Of a DNA stretch of 64,000 nucleotides, positions 1 through 8,761 are shown in pieces. The number at the start of each line of letters is the position of its first letter. The stretch's first letter is position 1. A model generated the notes under the pieces. It was not told the DNA's origin and ran no database searches. It saw only the letters and a list, made by a program, of their open reading frames with translations. The stretch is from Saliphagus infecundisoli (GTDB lineage: Archaea > Halobacteriota > Halobacteria > Halobacteriales > Natrialbaceae). Made by a program: the position numbers and the translations under genes. Location of the stretch: positions 96,209 through 160,208 of the forward strand of contig NZ_JAIWHV010000007.1 of NCBI RefSeq assembly GCF_020177375.1, read 5' to 3'.

Positions 1-92
1 GGCATGGTTTCGTCGACGTGGTAGAAAGAGTCCCAATTCGCAGATTCCGCGGGTTCCCAGATCTCTCCGGTAGGGGGTGCGAACGTGGGATT
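1..92 (-). pseudogene. Protein-like fragment without start, cut by the window edge
   Basis: Read on the minus strand this stretch is open and protein-like (it includes WEPAESANWDSFYHV), but an in-frame TAA lies directly upstream and there is no start codon before a Met near the window edge. It may be the broken 5' part of a gene whose remainder lies left of the window. AT-rich promoter sequence for the next gene begins just upstream. The product is not recognised, and chance openness over so short a length is possible. Confidence 0.25.
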
Positions 93-158
93 TTATTTTT
101 TGTATTTTGGGCCGAAATGTATAGCAGATATTATATGTAGATAGTTCAAGCCCAGTGT

Positions 159-1037
159 ATGATCGAGACTCTGCGCGAAACTTTTGATGTTGTTCTGTTG
201 GGAATTACTATTCTCATGGTGGCGTTTGTAGCGGCTTTTCTAAATGGTGCAGTAGAGATCGGGACGGGTGCCGCTATCTCGATTGCCGCTACGCTCTTCG
301 CGGTGTGGGTCGCGTATTTCCAGTCGTTGCAGAATTACAAGCAGGCTAAGGACCAACACGACGATCTGGCCGAATCGCAGCGTGAGATGATCGAACGGTA
401 CGATGAAGAACTTCAGCTTCTCAGAGAACAGATCAAGGAATCTCGGAAAGCACGACTTGAATCACATTTCACTGAACGCGTAGAGATTATTGAAGAAACC
501 ATATCGGTATTAGACACTCATTGGGAAAGTTTGGAAGACCCAGATGGGATAATTTTAAAAGAGCCTGTTTTTGATGAAGACTCTGTTGAAACCATACATT
601 TAGAATATTTTAAAGAAGAACACCCAGATCTATTCGAAGAACTTGATGAATACTATGATAAACGTCAAAAATACCACAATGGAATAATTGATGTGCGAGA
701 CAAGTTGCGCCCACATGTAGAGATCTACCTAAGCAATTCAAAGGATGAACGGACAGATGATGGGGAAGCGATAACTGAATTTCTCCTGTTTGGAGCAGCA
801 CCTCCCCCAAACTGGATTCGAGAAAATCTTGACGTTAATCATGATACTTTTGACCTCAGGGAAGACATTGCTCGCTCAGGAGATTTCGATTCGGCCCACA
901 CAGGGATATTTCTCAATGAACATCCAAGTTGGTGGATGGGTTTTGTTGAGACTCAAAAAGAATTCCGATCAAAACACAAGCATCTGGAAAGAAAACTTGA
1001 TGATGTTAAAACAGAACTGAAACGACAGGGCGTATAG
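159..1037 (+). CDS. Hypothetical membrane-anchored coiled-coil protein
   Basis: I do not recognise a family. The 292-residue product has two adjacent hydrophobic segments (about residues 11-28 and 34-54), then a charged helical stretch (about 60-115) rich in E, K, Q and L that looks like a coiled coil, then an acidic soluble domain. That predicts a protein anchored at the N-terminus with a cytoplasmic domain. A TATA-like box (GATATTATA) ends about 22-25 nt before the ATG, so the mRNA is probably leaderless, which supports this start. A short motif between TATA box and ATG recurs upstream of the next gene. AT content is high relative to the core genes further right, as in the rest of the island. 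Confidence 0.6.
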   Translation: MIETLRETFDVVLLGITILMVAFVAAFLNGAVEIGTGAAISIAATLFAVWVAYFQSLQNYKQAKDQHDDLAESQREMIERYDEELQLLREQIKESRKARLESHFTERVEIIEETISVLDTHWESLEDPDGIILKEPVFDEDSVETIHLEYFKEEHPDLFEELDEYYDKRQKYHNGIIDVRDKLRPHVEIYLSNSKDERTDDGEAITEFLLFGAAPPPNWIRENLDVNHDTFDLREDIARSGDFDSAHTGIFLNEHPSWWMGFVETQKEFRSKHKHLERKLDDVKTELKRQGV

Positions 1038-1139
1038 CGTAATCATTGAATCATTCTCATCTAATTCATGATAATTAATTTAAATTTATTATATTAATGA
1101 TTAGGTAGTTTCAAGCCCTGTCCTGTCTATCCCTCCAAT

Positions 1140-1787
1140 ATGCCGAAGCACGGGTACGAACGTATCTGGTTCGATGAAATCACGACGGAGGGTAAATTTC
1201 CACGTGGGGCGTTGACGATGGACGTAGTGTTTGAAGACGACGCTGGGAACGAGTATGTATGGACGCCGAAATGGGAGGAGATGCAGAACTTGTACTCGAC
1301 GGCGGAGCGTGTCGAAGAGTTGAATGAAGGGGGTGGGGAATATCTGGAGGAGTTGAAGGCCTTGCAGCGGTTCAGCGGGCCAACAATTATCCGTCTGGCC
1401 AAGTGTATCAGCAATCATACTTCACGCAGTGGTGTTGAAAAGAAACTCAATGATGAGACGGTCATAGGAAAGGAAACAGCCGATAGAGAGCAGGTTGCCC
1501 AGATTTTCACCGAGGCCGATCTTCCGGCACCTGAGTATCCTCGAAAATTCACTATGTCTAATAGATGGAGGCTCATTCGAGATCACCTCCAACAATTGAA
1601 CGAGGAAGACTATCAGAACATCATCGACGTGATTGAGGTGATGGTACACCGAAACCGGCACGTAGATGCGGAGGATCGACGGCGCACGATTATTGAGGAG
1701 ATGAACAAGGTTCTAACGTATGAGAATATGGAGATCACGATTGAAGGGAAAGTGAAACTGATCGGAAGCGAATTTGACGAAGGGTAA
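1140..1787 (+). CDS. Hypothetical soluble protein
   Basis: The 215-residue product has no signal peptide or membrane segment and matches no family I recognise. It is acidic and mostly helical, with a central basic-hydrophobic part (RLAKCISNH) and a C-terminal half that reads like a helical bundle (IIDVIEVMVHRNRHVDAED). Upstream is a very AT-rich promoter, then the sequence TAGGTAGTTTCAAGCCCTGT, closely matching the segment before the gene at 159. The two genes point the same way about 100 bp apart and probably share regulation. Here the motif lies about 20 nt before the ATG, leaving a short leader. Confidence 0.55.
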   Translation: MPKHGYERIWFDEITTEGKFPRGALTMDVVFEDDAGNEYVWTPKWEEMQNLYSTAERVEELNEGGGEYLEELKALQRFSGPTIIRLAKCISNHTSRSGVEKKLNDETVIGKETADREQVAQIFTEADLPAPEYPRKFTMSNRWRLIRDHLQQLNEEDYQNIIDVIEVMVHRNRHVDAEDRRRTIIEEMNKVLTYENMEITIEGKVKLIGSEFDEG

Positions 1788-1817
1788 TACCGTTCCATCG
1801 TAGCGCGAACCGTGGTG

Positions 1818-1976
1818 TCAATAATATAATAATATCTGACTTTCTTCAAGCTTCTGTTTGGCGTCCTCGATCTGATTCTGGTTACGTTCGACCTGATCCA
1901 TGTTCTCCTGTACGAAGTCCACGATCCCCTGATCGATCTCTTCATCACCACTAATCTCTCTAAGATATAAGAAATT
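1818..1976 (-). pseudogene. C-terminal coiled-coil gene remnant
   Basis: On the minus strand, 52 open codons end at a TGA and encode a helical, Q/E/N-rich peptide (includes QENMDQVERNQNQIEDAK). There is an in-frame stop immediately upstream and no plausible start before the internal Met. It reads like the surviving 3' end of a coiled-coil protein gene. It lies in the 313-bp gap between two + strand genes, where I see no other gene. Function is unknown, and chance openness cannot be excluded. Confidence 0.35.
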
Positions 1977-2101
1977 TTATAACCCCTCACGTGTTATTCT
2001 AATATAAGGAATCACGGATAGCGGTTGCTCTGGGACTAACCGTCTCAGAAACCCGGTGGTAGGTCACCGGATTCGTGCTTCCCACTGCGAGGTGACAAGC
2101 G

Positions 2102-2341
2102 ATGCAAAATACAGGCCGACGAGTGGAAACGCTTTCGAATCAGTATCCCGACGCCGAACGAGTCGGGGATCACATCGTTCTCGACAAATCCGAGTGGTGT
2201 CCTGGGAAACACCCGGAGCCCCACCTCCGCGATGAGCACCAAGTCGGGTACGTCGAGTCGTACTACCGTTGTATTCGGTGTGGGGTCGAGGTCATGCGGA
2301 CACGCGATCTTCCTGATGAGTGCGAGGGGGACAAGCAATGA
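2102..2341 (+). CDS. Small zinc-ribbon-like hypothetical protein
   Basis: The 79-residue product carries C33, H37 and H46 in the first half and a CIRC pair (C57, C60) followed by C74. That spacing suggests a zinc-stabilised mini-domain, although no named family is recognised. It opens a run of small tightly packed genes: its stop overlaps the next start as ATGA, so translation is probably coupled. Small Cys-rich proteins in such runs are common on haloarchaeal plasmids and integrated elements, which is the basis for guessing a mobile-element role. No specific function can be assigned. Confidence 0.6.
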   Translation: MQNTGRRVETLSNQYPDAERVGDHIVLDKSEWCPGKHPEPHLRDEHQVGYVESYYRCIRCGVEVMRTRDLPDECEGDKQ

Positions 2342-2829
2342 GGGTCGTAGATGCTCGAGTCGATTGGAAAGAAGACGTCGGAAACGATCCGGTTCTCTAC
2401 GTCCTTGCCGATGAGATCTCACAACTCGATGAAATGCGCTTCGAGCGTCACGAGGACGGCCTGTGGTATGCCGAGAGGGACGGACTTGCACGCTATTTCT
2501 CGTGGTCGGGACCGGGCAACGAGGGCGGGTTCAGCGGCCAATGCTACGCGATCACGACGGTCGACGGCGAAGAGGTGACGCTCAAAGGGCCGTGGTCAAG
2601 CCGGGCGGGCGTCTTCAACAAGCGAGGGTTCGGTCCCGTAGTCGATGTGAGGCTGACGACCGATCCCGAGGGCTTCGAGCGAGGGAGGACGTTTCGGGGG
2701 AGATCGATTACCCTCCGCCAGGCGAAGACAGCGGCCGATATCGTCGGTGGATGCCACCTGGAGAGTGAAATTCGCTTCAACGCTGAGGAGCCTTACTGGG
2801 TTGTCAGGGGCAACGGGGGTGGGGGGTAG
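2338..2829 (+). CDS. Hypothetical protein of the small accessory operon
   Basis: The product has 163 residues if the ATG overlapping the previous stop (ATGA) is used. An in-frame ATG 18 nt upstream is less likely because it ignores that coupling. It is soluble, begins with a beta-strand-like stretch (RVVDARVDW) and has a tryptophan- and glycine-rich middle (SWSGPGNEGGFSG). The C-terminus is a short Gly-rich tail. No catalytic motif or family is recognised. The stop codon abuts the start of the following gene with no gap, so it belongs to the same transcription unit. Confidence 0.55.
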   Translation: MRVVDARVDWKEDVGNDPVLYVLADEISQLDEMRFERHEDGLWYAERDGLARYFSWSGPGNEGGFSGQCYAITTVDGEEVTLKGPWSSRAGVFNKRGFGPVVDVRLTTDPEGFERGRTFRGRSITLRQAKTAADIVGGCHLESEIRFNAEEPYWVVRGNGGGG

Positions 2830-3210
2830 TTGTCCGAGAGCGTCCAGCCCGACCTCGATGACCGAACGCTTCGGGCGGCGACACAGGAGATGTGCGTCGA
2901 GGAAAAGGCCCGTGCCTTATTCGAGGTCACCAGTGAGTCGGGGAGGACGTACACTGTGGATCTCCGTGAGGGCGTCTGCTCGTGTCCCGATTTCGAATAT
3001 CGGGATGGCGTCGAGGAGTGCAAGCATCTGCGGCGAGTTCGGATCGAGGTGAATCAGGTGGACATCGAAGCCCTGCAATCGGAACTCGCCTCGAGAGCGA
3101 CGGACCTGCAAGCGGATGCAGAACAGCTCGAAGACGAGGCCCGGAAACTCGATGAACAAGCGAGGGAGATCGAGAACGCACTCGATTCTCTCCAGGAGGT
3201 CGCGCGATGA
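2830..3210 (+). CDS. SWIM zinc-finger protein with C-terminal coiled coil
   Basis: Residues 50-66 carry the SWIM signature: C50-x-C52, eleven residues, then C64-x-H66, preceded by the usual extended strand (YTVDLREG). SWIM domains bind zinc and mediate contacts with DNA or other proteins. The remaining third (about 80-126) is a charged heptad-like helix, so a dimer or bundle is likely. The start is a TTG directly after the previous stop, chosen because it keeps the gene coupled and the finger intact; a later Met (residue 21) would shorten the N-terminus. The stop overlaps the next start (ATGA). The small size suggests an accessory DNA-binding or regulatory protein rather than an enzyme. Confidence 0.65.
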   Translation: MSESVQPDLDDRTLRAATQEMCVEEKARALFEVTSESGRTYTVDLREGVCSCPDFEYRDGVEECKHLRRVRIEVNQVDIEALQSELASRATDLQADAEQLEDEARKLDEQAREIENALDSLQEVAR

Positions 3211-3299
3211 CCCAGTCTTCACCGCCTCAACCTGGGGGTCGGACTCCGGAAACACCCTTCCACTGGGCGTCCATCGACCGGAGAGGGACGAAAGGGTAG
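3207..3299 (+). CDS. Tiny coupled ORF, 30 residues, function unknown
   Basis: An ATG overlapping the stop of the SWIM gene (ATGA) opens a 30-codon frame ending in TAG. The peptide is Pro- and Gly-rich at the start with a basic end. The same overlapping arrangement between the neighbouring genes is the main support. The frame is too short to judge by composition. It could be a genuine coupled small protein or the tail of a degraded gene. Confidence 0.35.
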   Translation: MTQSSPPQPGGRTPETPFHWASIDRRGTKG

Positions 3300-3336
3300 T
3301 GAAACAGCTGAACCGAGGTCAGAGTCGGTGCGTTCG

Positions 3337-3591
3337 ATGACCGGGCCTGCGAAGGTACTCCCAGGAGCACAGGTTGGGAACATTTGTTCAGGCTGTAACA
3401 AGGGTATCCAAACAGGTGATCTCGTGCGGCCGTACGCGACCCGGTTTGAGTACGATGGATGGGTGGTCCGACGGCTTTGGTTGACGGCTGTGGGGAGTCA
3501 ACGATTGGACGAGGAACAGATGGCGGACGAGGCGATTATCAGGGCGGTCTTCTGGAAACATCGGCTTGCGGCGGTTGTGGTCAATGATTGA
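3337..3591 (+). CDS. Small CxxC hypothetical protein
   Basis: The 84-residue product has one CSGC pair (C17, C20) near the N-terminus in a context (GNICSGCNKGIQTGDLV) typical of zinc ribbons, where a few residues follow before a turn. The second half is hydrophobic-helical. With only two Cys, zinc binding would need the later His or a dimer. An upstream in-frame GTG would add three residues; the ATG is preferred. It is the last of the small same-strand genes before the restriction gene and shares their lack of a recognisable family. Confidence 0.5.
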   Translation: MTGPAKVLPGAQVGNICSGCNKGIQTGDLVRPYATRFEYDGWVVRRLWLTAVGSQRLDEEQMADEAIIRAVFWKHRLAAVVVND

Positions 3592-3713
3592 AGCAGAGAA
3601 AAATGGATCGTAAGAAACCAGAAATCACGCCTATTCATGATTTTATGCATTCAACCGTCTCAATTTGTTCGTTATGTATTTGTAAGTCGCCTATCCAGTA
3701 TAGGACATCCTGC

Positions 3714-6700
3714 ATGAGTCAAGCGACTCTCCACGAACGTCCTTTCGTAAATTCGGGCCTCTTCAAGAATCACTACCTTGACGAACGAGTTAGTGAACGG
3801 AATGAGTGGGAGTGCGACGATGACGCCCGAGAAGCGATGGAAGAACTTCAGTCTCTTTACGAACTGGAGGGTGATCTCGTCATAGGTAAAAAAGAAGGTG
3901 AACTTATCGATGACTGGATTGATGGGGTACTGGAGGCACTCGGCTTCGGTACTCAGAAGGAAATCACCCTACCAGAAGGTGGTGGTTTCGTTGACGAATT
4001 ATTATTCGAAAGTCCGGCCGCACGTCGTGATGCCGCAAGGGTTTATTTGGATACCAAGGACACGACTGATCTATTCGAGCGCGCCGTTAGTGTGGTGGAG
4101 GCCAAACAGTGGGATGCCAGTTTCACTGAACGCTTCAGCGAACAACGGCCCTACCGAAACGCCTCACACCAAATTAAACACTACCTCGAAAACACAACAC
4201 CAAATCTCCAGTGGGGTGTCCTCACGAATGGTCGTAAGTGGCGGCTCTATGGCACAAACGACTACGAGACCCAGACCTACTACGAAGTTGATCTCCCTGC
4301 ACTGTTGGAACGTGGTGATCTGGATGCGTTCAAATATTTCTATGTGTTCTTTCGGCCGGCGGCGTTTCATGAATCGATGGGAACCACGTTTCTCGATGAG
4401 GTTTGGTCCGAAAGCGAACTCGCGTCGCAGGAACTCGGAGAAGACCTTCAGGATAACGTCTTTACCGCGCTTCGGGTTCTCGGGCGGGGATTCATCGAGA
4501 CCAACGAAGACCTCAACATAGGCTCGAACGACGAGAAGGCGCTGGACGAACTCAAAGAGCAATCGCTGGTGTTACTCTACCGGTTGATGTTCGTACTGTA
4601 TGCCGAGGCGCGGGGACTGATCCACCCCGAGAACCAGTCGTCCCAGGACGAATATGAGGAGAATTTCAGTCTTGATGCACTCCGGCTGGGGATCCACGAG
4701 GAGATCGGTGAAGTTGACGAAGGCTTCGAGGAGGAGTTCAGCGAGTATTCGACCGGAATGTGGGGTCGTCTGGAGGATCTATTTCGACTTATTGACCAGG
4801 GCGAGGAGAAACTGGGGATCCCGCCGTACAATGGTGGGTTGTTCGACGATGAGGAACACGAATTCCTGGCCGAGCATGAGGTAAGTAACCAGTATCTTTC
4901 TGAGGTCATATACCGGCTTTCAACCACACAGAATGATGATAACCGATATGTATTGGCCGATTATATCGATCTCGATACTCGTCACCTGGGATCGGTTTAC
5001 GAGGGGCTGTTGGAACACCAGTTTCGAATCGCACCCGAACAGTACGTGGCGGTTGCAGAGGACGGGAGCCAGGTCTGGAAGCAAGCCACCGAAGTGACGG
5101 GTGCTGATGCCATCGAGGCGGTGCCCGAAGGTGGGTTATACGTCGTCAATGACGAAGGAGAGCGCAAGGCGACAGGAGCCTATTACACCCCGGACTATGT
5201 GGTGACGTATATCGTCGAGGAAACGGTCGGGCCGCTTGTCAAGGAGACACGGGAAGACCTCATCGAACAGGGTTTCGACCCGGGGACCAAGGAGTATATC
5301 GGCCCGTTCTTCCAGCGCGTAACCGACTTACGAATTCTTGATCCCGCGATGGGGAGTGGTCACTTCTTAACAAAGGCAACGGGCTATCTCTCTGAACAAG
5401 TAATGGCGGAGGTACGCGATGTGGAATCCGAGTTCGGTGTCGCGTTCAACGAACAACACGTCCGTCGAGAGATCGCCAAGGAGTGTATCTACGGTGTTGA
5501 CTTGAATGGAATGGCTGTGGAGTTAGCGAAGCTCTCGATGTGGTTAGAGACGCTTGCAGCGGATCGTCCGTTAGCATTCCTCGATCACCATTTCAAGCAA
5601 GGTAACTCGCTCATAGGGTCGGACATCGAATCCATTGATGAGTTAGAATCAGATGCCAACGATGATGAGGAGCAGTCGTCACTGGCGGAGTTTGGTGCGA
5701 CCACAGAGGGGACTATTGAGCGGCTGATGGAGATCTACGGTGAGTTCCTCGCTATCGGAAACGATACAGTTGAAGGCGTCAGGAAGATGAAGAAAAAATA
5801 TAATGAGATCGAACAAGATGAATTGCGTCAGCGTTTGGTAGCGATGGCAAACGTCTATTCTGCTGAGAATTTTAAATTAGATCCTCCCAGTGGAATATAT
5901 GAAAGGATGGCAAAGGCGCTTGAAGATGATGAGGAGTGGAGTAATGTTACTGAAACAGACTGGTTTAGTCAAGCCCAGGAAATTTCTGATAGGCATAATT
6001 TCTTCCATTGGAGATTATCTTTCCCAGAGGCTTTTTATCGAGAGAACACGGGCCAGGGTGAAAAATTAGAACGGGAAGACCCCGGTTTCGACGTAGTAAT
6101 CGGAAATCCCCCATATTTGAATGCCTGGTCAATGACCGAGAAGATGCCAGAGTTGCGCGAAGCGTTGAAACATCGGTTCGATGATTCTGGGGCCTTAGAA
6201 GGACATTGGGATCTGTATATTCCCTTTGTAGCACATTCAATTGAACTCACCCGAGATCATGGCCATCATTCGTTTATCCTTCCAAACACGGTATTAACAG
6301 AAAAATACTCAAAACAGTTGAGGGAAATAATCCTTTCAGAACATAAGCTGAAGAGCATACTCGACTTCGAAGAACGGGAGGTCTTTCCTGGAGTTGATCG
6401 ACAATGTGTTATTTATACAATCGAGACAAATCACGGTCATTCTGAAGATGAGCATTCACTTCGAACATGCCTACAACAGGACCCCTTCAAATATCAGGAA
6501 GAAACTAAAGCAACTCCAGATATCTGGTTGAATGTATATAATCATCAAATCCGCGTTGATGAGGATTATGTTGAAAACCATCTTCAACTGGTTAAAAAGA
6601 TAGACAATAATTCTAATGAATTAGGCCAGTATCTCTATGTAAATGTCGGTGCTACCGTCTCAAGTAAGGAATCGGGCGAGTTCACTAAATCAGATGTTGT

Positions 6701-7871
6701 GTCTGATGAACCCGTTGGTAATGCTGAAAAATTCTTTGAAGGAACTGATGTGCAACGGTGGCATATTGACTGGAAAGGTCAATGGCTTGACTATAGGGAA
6801 GATGAGATGTCGGGATCTCGTCAGTCAGAGATGTTTGAATCTGAAAAGGTTGTAGTCAGGAAGCGAACGGATGAAGGTGGTCAACTCGCAGGAGCTCTCG
6901 ACGACGCTTTCATGTACTGTGACGACACAGTGATTGTCTGTTGTGACTACGAACCATTAGAAGGAACCGGTGCGACTACTGATTTCGAAGGGTTCGAAAG
7001 ATTAGATGCAACCCCTGATCTGTCATTTATTACGTCACTGATCAACTCTACGTTCATGTCATGGCTGTTCAAATATAAGTTCGAAACCGGGGCCCTGCAA
7101 GGATCATACTCTGACGTCTGGCCACAATCTGTTCGCCATTTTCCGATACCAGATGAAAATACGTACAACTCAGGGTATGGTGATAACAGTAACATTACAA
7201 ATTATGAAGAGAAACTATCCAGTTTATTTTCTGATATTGTTGAAAGTAAATCTGAGAAGGAAAACCTGAATCTTGATTTAGCGGATTATCTCGGCAATTA
7301 TGACGATGGATCGACCCTTTCTGATCTGTCGCCGATTCGTCCAGAGGGTTTTGCTGATAGCATACTGAATGAGAGCGAGGGAACGACTGATGAGTTTGAA
7401 ACTCTTCGAGTCACAGATATTGAAATACATCGAGAAAATGACACTCTAACTATCGTTGCCATCCCATATGTGAAACCAAATGAGTCTGTCCAAGATGAAT
7501 ATGACACAAATAACCGGGATTACACAACGCTTGATCCAGAGCCAGCGATGGTCTTCCAGGGACTTGATGAAGAGATGATCGCACTGATCAGTGGATTTGT
7601 CCCGTACGCTATAGCCAACGAAGAAGGAGGATTCTCAGATAATGCAACGAAAACGATTTCACTAATTGATCGGCTTGAAGACATCACCCTTCCGGAATTA
7701 GATGATGTGAAGGAAGATATAGGTCGTTACCGAGAGAAGGTTAATCGTGCGGATGAGCTGAATGACCGGATACAGGAAAAAGAGCGTATTATCGACGAAC
7801 TGGTATACGAATTGTACGACCTGACAGAGGAAGAGATCGAAATTGTAGAGGACGCAGTAGCTGATGACTGA
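3714..7871 (+). CDS. Type IIG-like restriction-modification enzyme (Eco57I-type MTase fused to nuclease)
   Basis: This 1385-residue protein appears to cut and methylate DNA in one chain. An N-terminal PD-(D/E)XK-like nuclease domain shows D94 and E129-x-K131, followed by the segment seen in type I R subunits (WGVLTNGRKWRLYG). The adenine-N6 methyltransferase region has a TGAYYTP entry, the S-adenosylmethionine motif DPAMGSGHFL near residue 543 and the catalytic NPPY at 798-801. The last 500 residues should include the target-recognition region and end in a charged helix. The ATG at MSQATL is chosen because upstream in-frame sequence is non-protein-like. The gene overlaps the next by 8 bp. No BREX or DISARM partner genes lie nearby, so a self-contained type IIG system is the best reading. 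Confidence 0.85.
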   Translation: MSQATLHERPFVNSGLFKNHYLDERVSERNEWECDDDAREAMEELQSLYELEGDLVIGKKEGELIDDWIDGVLEALGFGTQKEITLPEGGGFVDELLFESPAARRDAARVYLDTKDTTDLFERAVSVVEAKQWDASFTERFSEQRPYRNASHQIKHYLENTTPNLQWGVLTNGRKWRLYGTNDYETQTYYEVDLPALLERGDLDAFKYFYVFFRPAAFHESMGTTFLDEVWSESELASQELGEDLQDNVFTALRVLGRGFIETNEDLNIGSNDEKALDELKEQSLVLLYRLMFVLYAEARGLIHPENQSSQDEYEENFSLDALRLGIHEEIGEVDEGFEEEFSEYSTGMWGRLEDLFRLIDQGEEKLGIPPYNGGLFDDEEHEFLAEHEVSNQYLSEVIYRLSTTQNDDNRYVLADYIDLDTRHLGSVYEGLLEHQFRIAPEQYVAVAEDGSQVWKQATEVTGADAIEAVPEGGLYVVNDEGERKATGAYYTPDYVVTYIVEETVGPLVKETREDLIEQGFDPGTKEYIGPFFQRVTDLRILDPAMGSGHFLTKATGYLSEQVMAEVRDVESEFGVAFNEQHVRREIAKECIYGVDLNGMAVELAKLSMWLETLAADRPLAFLDHHFKQGNSLIGSDIESIDELESDANDDEEQSSLAEFGATTEGTIERLMEIYGEFLAIGNDTVEGVRKMKKKYNEIEQDELRQRLVAMANVYSAENFKLDPPSGIYERMAKALEDDEEWSNVTETDWFSQAQEISDRHNFFHWRLSFPEAFYRENTGQGEKLEREDPGFDVVIGNPPYLNAWSMTEKMPELREALKHRFDDSGALEGHWDLYIPFVAHSIELTRDHGHHSFILPNTVLTEKYSKQLREIILSEHKLKSILDFEEREVFPGVDRQCVIYTIETNHGHSEDEHSLRTCLQQDPFKYQEETKATPDIWLNVYNHQIRVDEDYVENHLQLVKKIDNNSNELGQYLYVNVGATVSSKESGEFTKSDVVSDEPVGNAEKFFEGTDVQRWHIDWKGQWLDYREDEMSGSRQSEMFESEKVVVRKRTDEGGQLAGALDDAFMYCDDTVIVCCDYEPLEGTGATTDFEGFERLDATPDLSFITSLINSTFMSWLFKYKFETGALQGSYSDVWPQSVRHFPIPDENTYNSGYGDNSNITNYEEKLSSLFSDIVESKSEKENLNLDLADYLGNYDDGSTLSDLSPIRPEGFADSILNESEGTTDEFETLRVTDIEIHRENDTLTIVAIPYVKPNESVQDEYDTNNRDYTTLDPEPAMVFQGLDEEMIALISGFVPYAIANEEGGFSDNATKTISLIDRLEDITLPELDDVKEDIGRYREKVNRADELNDRIQEKERIIDELVYELYDLTEEEIEIVEDAVADD

Positions 7872-8577
7872 TTACCCTTTGTTAGAAGAAGAGTATCCTA
7901 CTGCTCGTATAATTCGGAGCACCCTCACGGAGTTCGTTAGGGAACTCGCTGACGAACTATCTCGATCAACAGTCACGAAGCTCGTGTTTGGGACCGTCAG
8001 CTTGTCTGATTCCGACCTCAATTTTGGCTACAAATGCGAAGAGTTCACCCGAATCCTTCTTGTCGATAATCTTTTAGACGCAGTGAACCTACAGTATCGT
8101 CCCGAACCGAAGGCGCGGGGTCTCGAGCGTGATCGTTGGCCCGATTTTGAACTATCAAATACTGTGATTCCAGTAGTAGGAGAGATTAAACCGCTCAACG
8201 ATATTTCAGCCGGTGAGGATCAGATCAAAGCCTACCTGAGCATTGACGGCTTCGACACACCATACGGGATCTTAACTGATGGAATTGAATGGCGAGTATA
8301 CGGTCCTGACCGCTCGGGAGCGGGATACTCCATTTGGGAACAGGTCCGGTTGGATAACGCGTTTCAGATGGTAGCGGATGATCAAGAAGTGATTAGGAGT
8401 ACTGGCTTGAGGTCAACAATCCGCAAAGAAGGAGTGGCTCAAATCACGGACTTCGTCCGGACGTTTGAACGCAATCAATTCGATGACCGGACGCTAATTG
8501 CCCTACCAAAACCAGAACGTGAACTATACATTCCAGACAACTACGATTCGCAATCGTCCTTCGACGATTTTCAATAG
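7864..8577 (+). CDS. PD-(D/E)XK nuclease-like partner of the IIG enzyme
   Basis: The 237-residue protein has a classical PD-(D/E)XK layout: P93-D94 in RWPDFELSN, then E107-x-K109 in VVGEIKPL, then a helix and the strand pair TPYGILTDGIEWRVYG, as in type I restriction R subunits. Its start lies inside the end of the restriction-modification gene, so the two are co-translated. It could be an extra cleavage subunit, a nuclease that acts on modified DNA, or a structural partner without activity. The C-terminal 60 residues are unassigned. A stand-alone nuclease attached to a type IIG enzyme is not a standard arrangement. Confidence 0.65.
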   Translation: MTDYPLLEEEYPTARIIRSTLTEFVRELADELSRSTVTKLVFGTVSLSDSDLNFGYKCEEFTRILLVDNLLDAVNLQYRPEPKARGLERDRWPDFELSNTVIPVVGEIKPLNDISAGEDQIKAYLSIDGFDTPYGILTDGIEWRVYGPDRSGAGYSIWEQVRLDNAFQMVADDQEVIRSTGLRSTIRKEGVAQITDFVRTFERNQFDDRTLIALPKPERELYIPDNYDSQSSFDDFQ

Positions 8578-8667
8578 ACCGCCAACACAATGGTAAGTAG
8601 AAATTCCCCCGTTTAATAACCATATTATTGTATTATACGGAACGGTTGAGAGTCCCATTCTACAACT

Positions 8668-8691
8668 GAGCGCACCCTGCTATCAGCCTCG
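8668..8691. repeat. Isolated terminal repeat of the GCTGATAGCA element family
   Basis: The sequence GAGCGCACCCTGCTATCAGC matches the right ends of the two fuller elements at 12564 and 15013. No matching left end is visible in the gap back to 8577, so this is either a decayed copy or a solitary end. It lies in the intergenic stretch between the nuclease-like gene and the DUF4268 gene. Confidence 0.55.
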
Positions 8692-8761
8692 CAATCCGCA
8701 CCACCATTATCCCGAGTTGATACTCCACTATTGATTTAGTGTCCTATCTCAAAGACGGACT

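Noticed and set aside
3714..7871. BREX PglX or DISARM methyltransferase
   Set aside because: The protein carries its own nuclease domain, and no brxC, pglZ, drmA or drmB-like gene is nearby.
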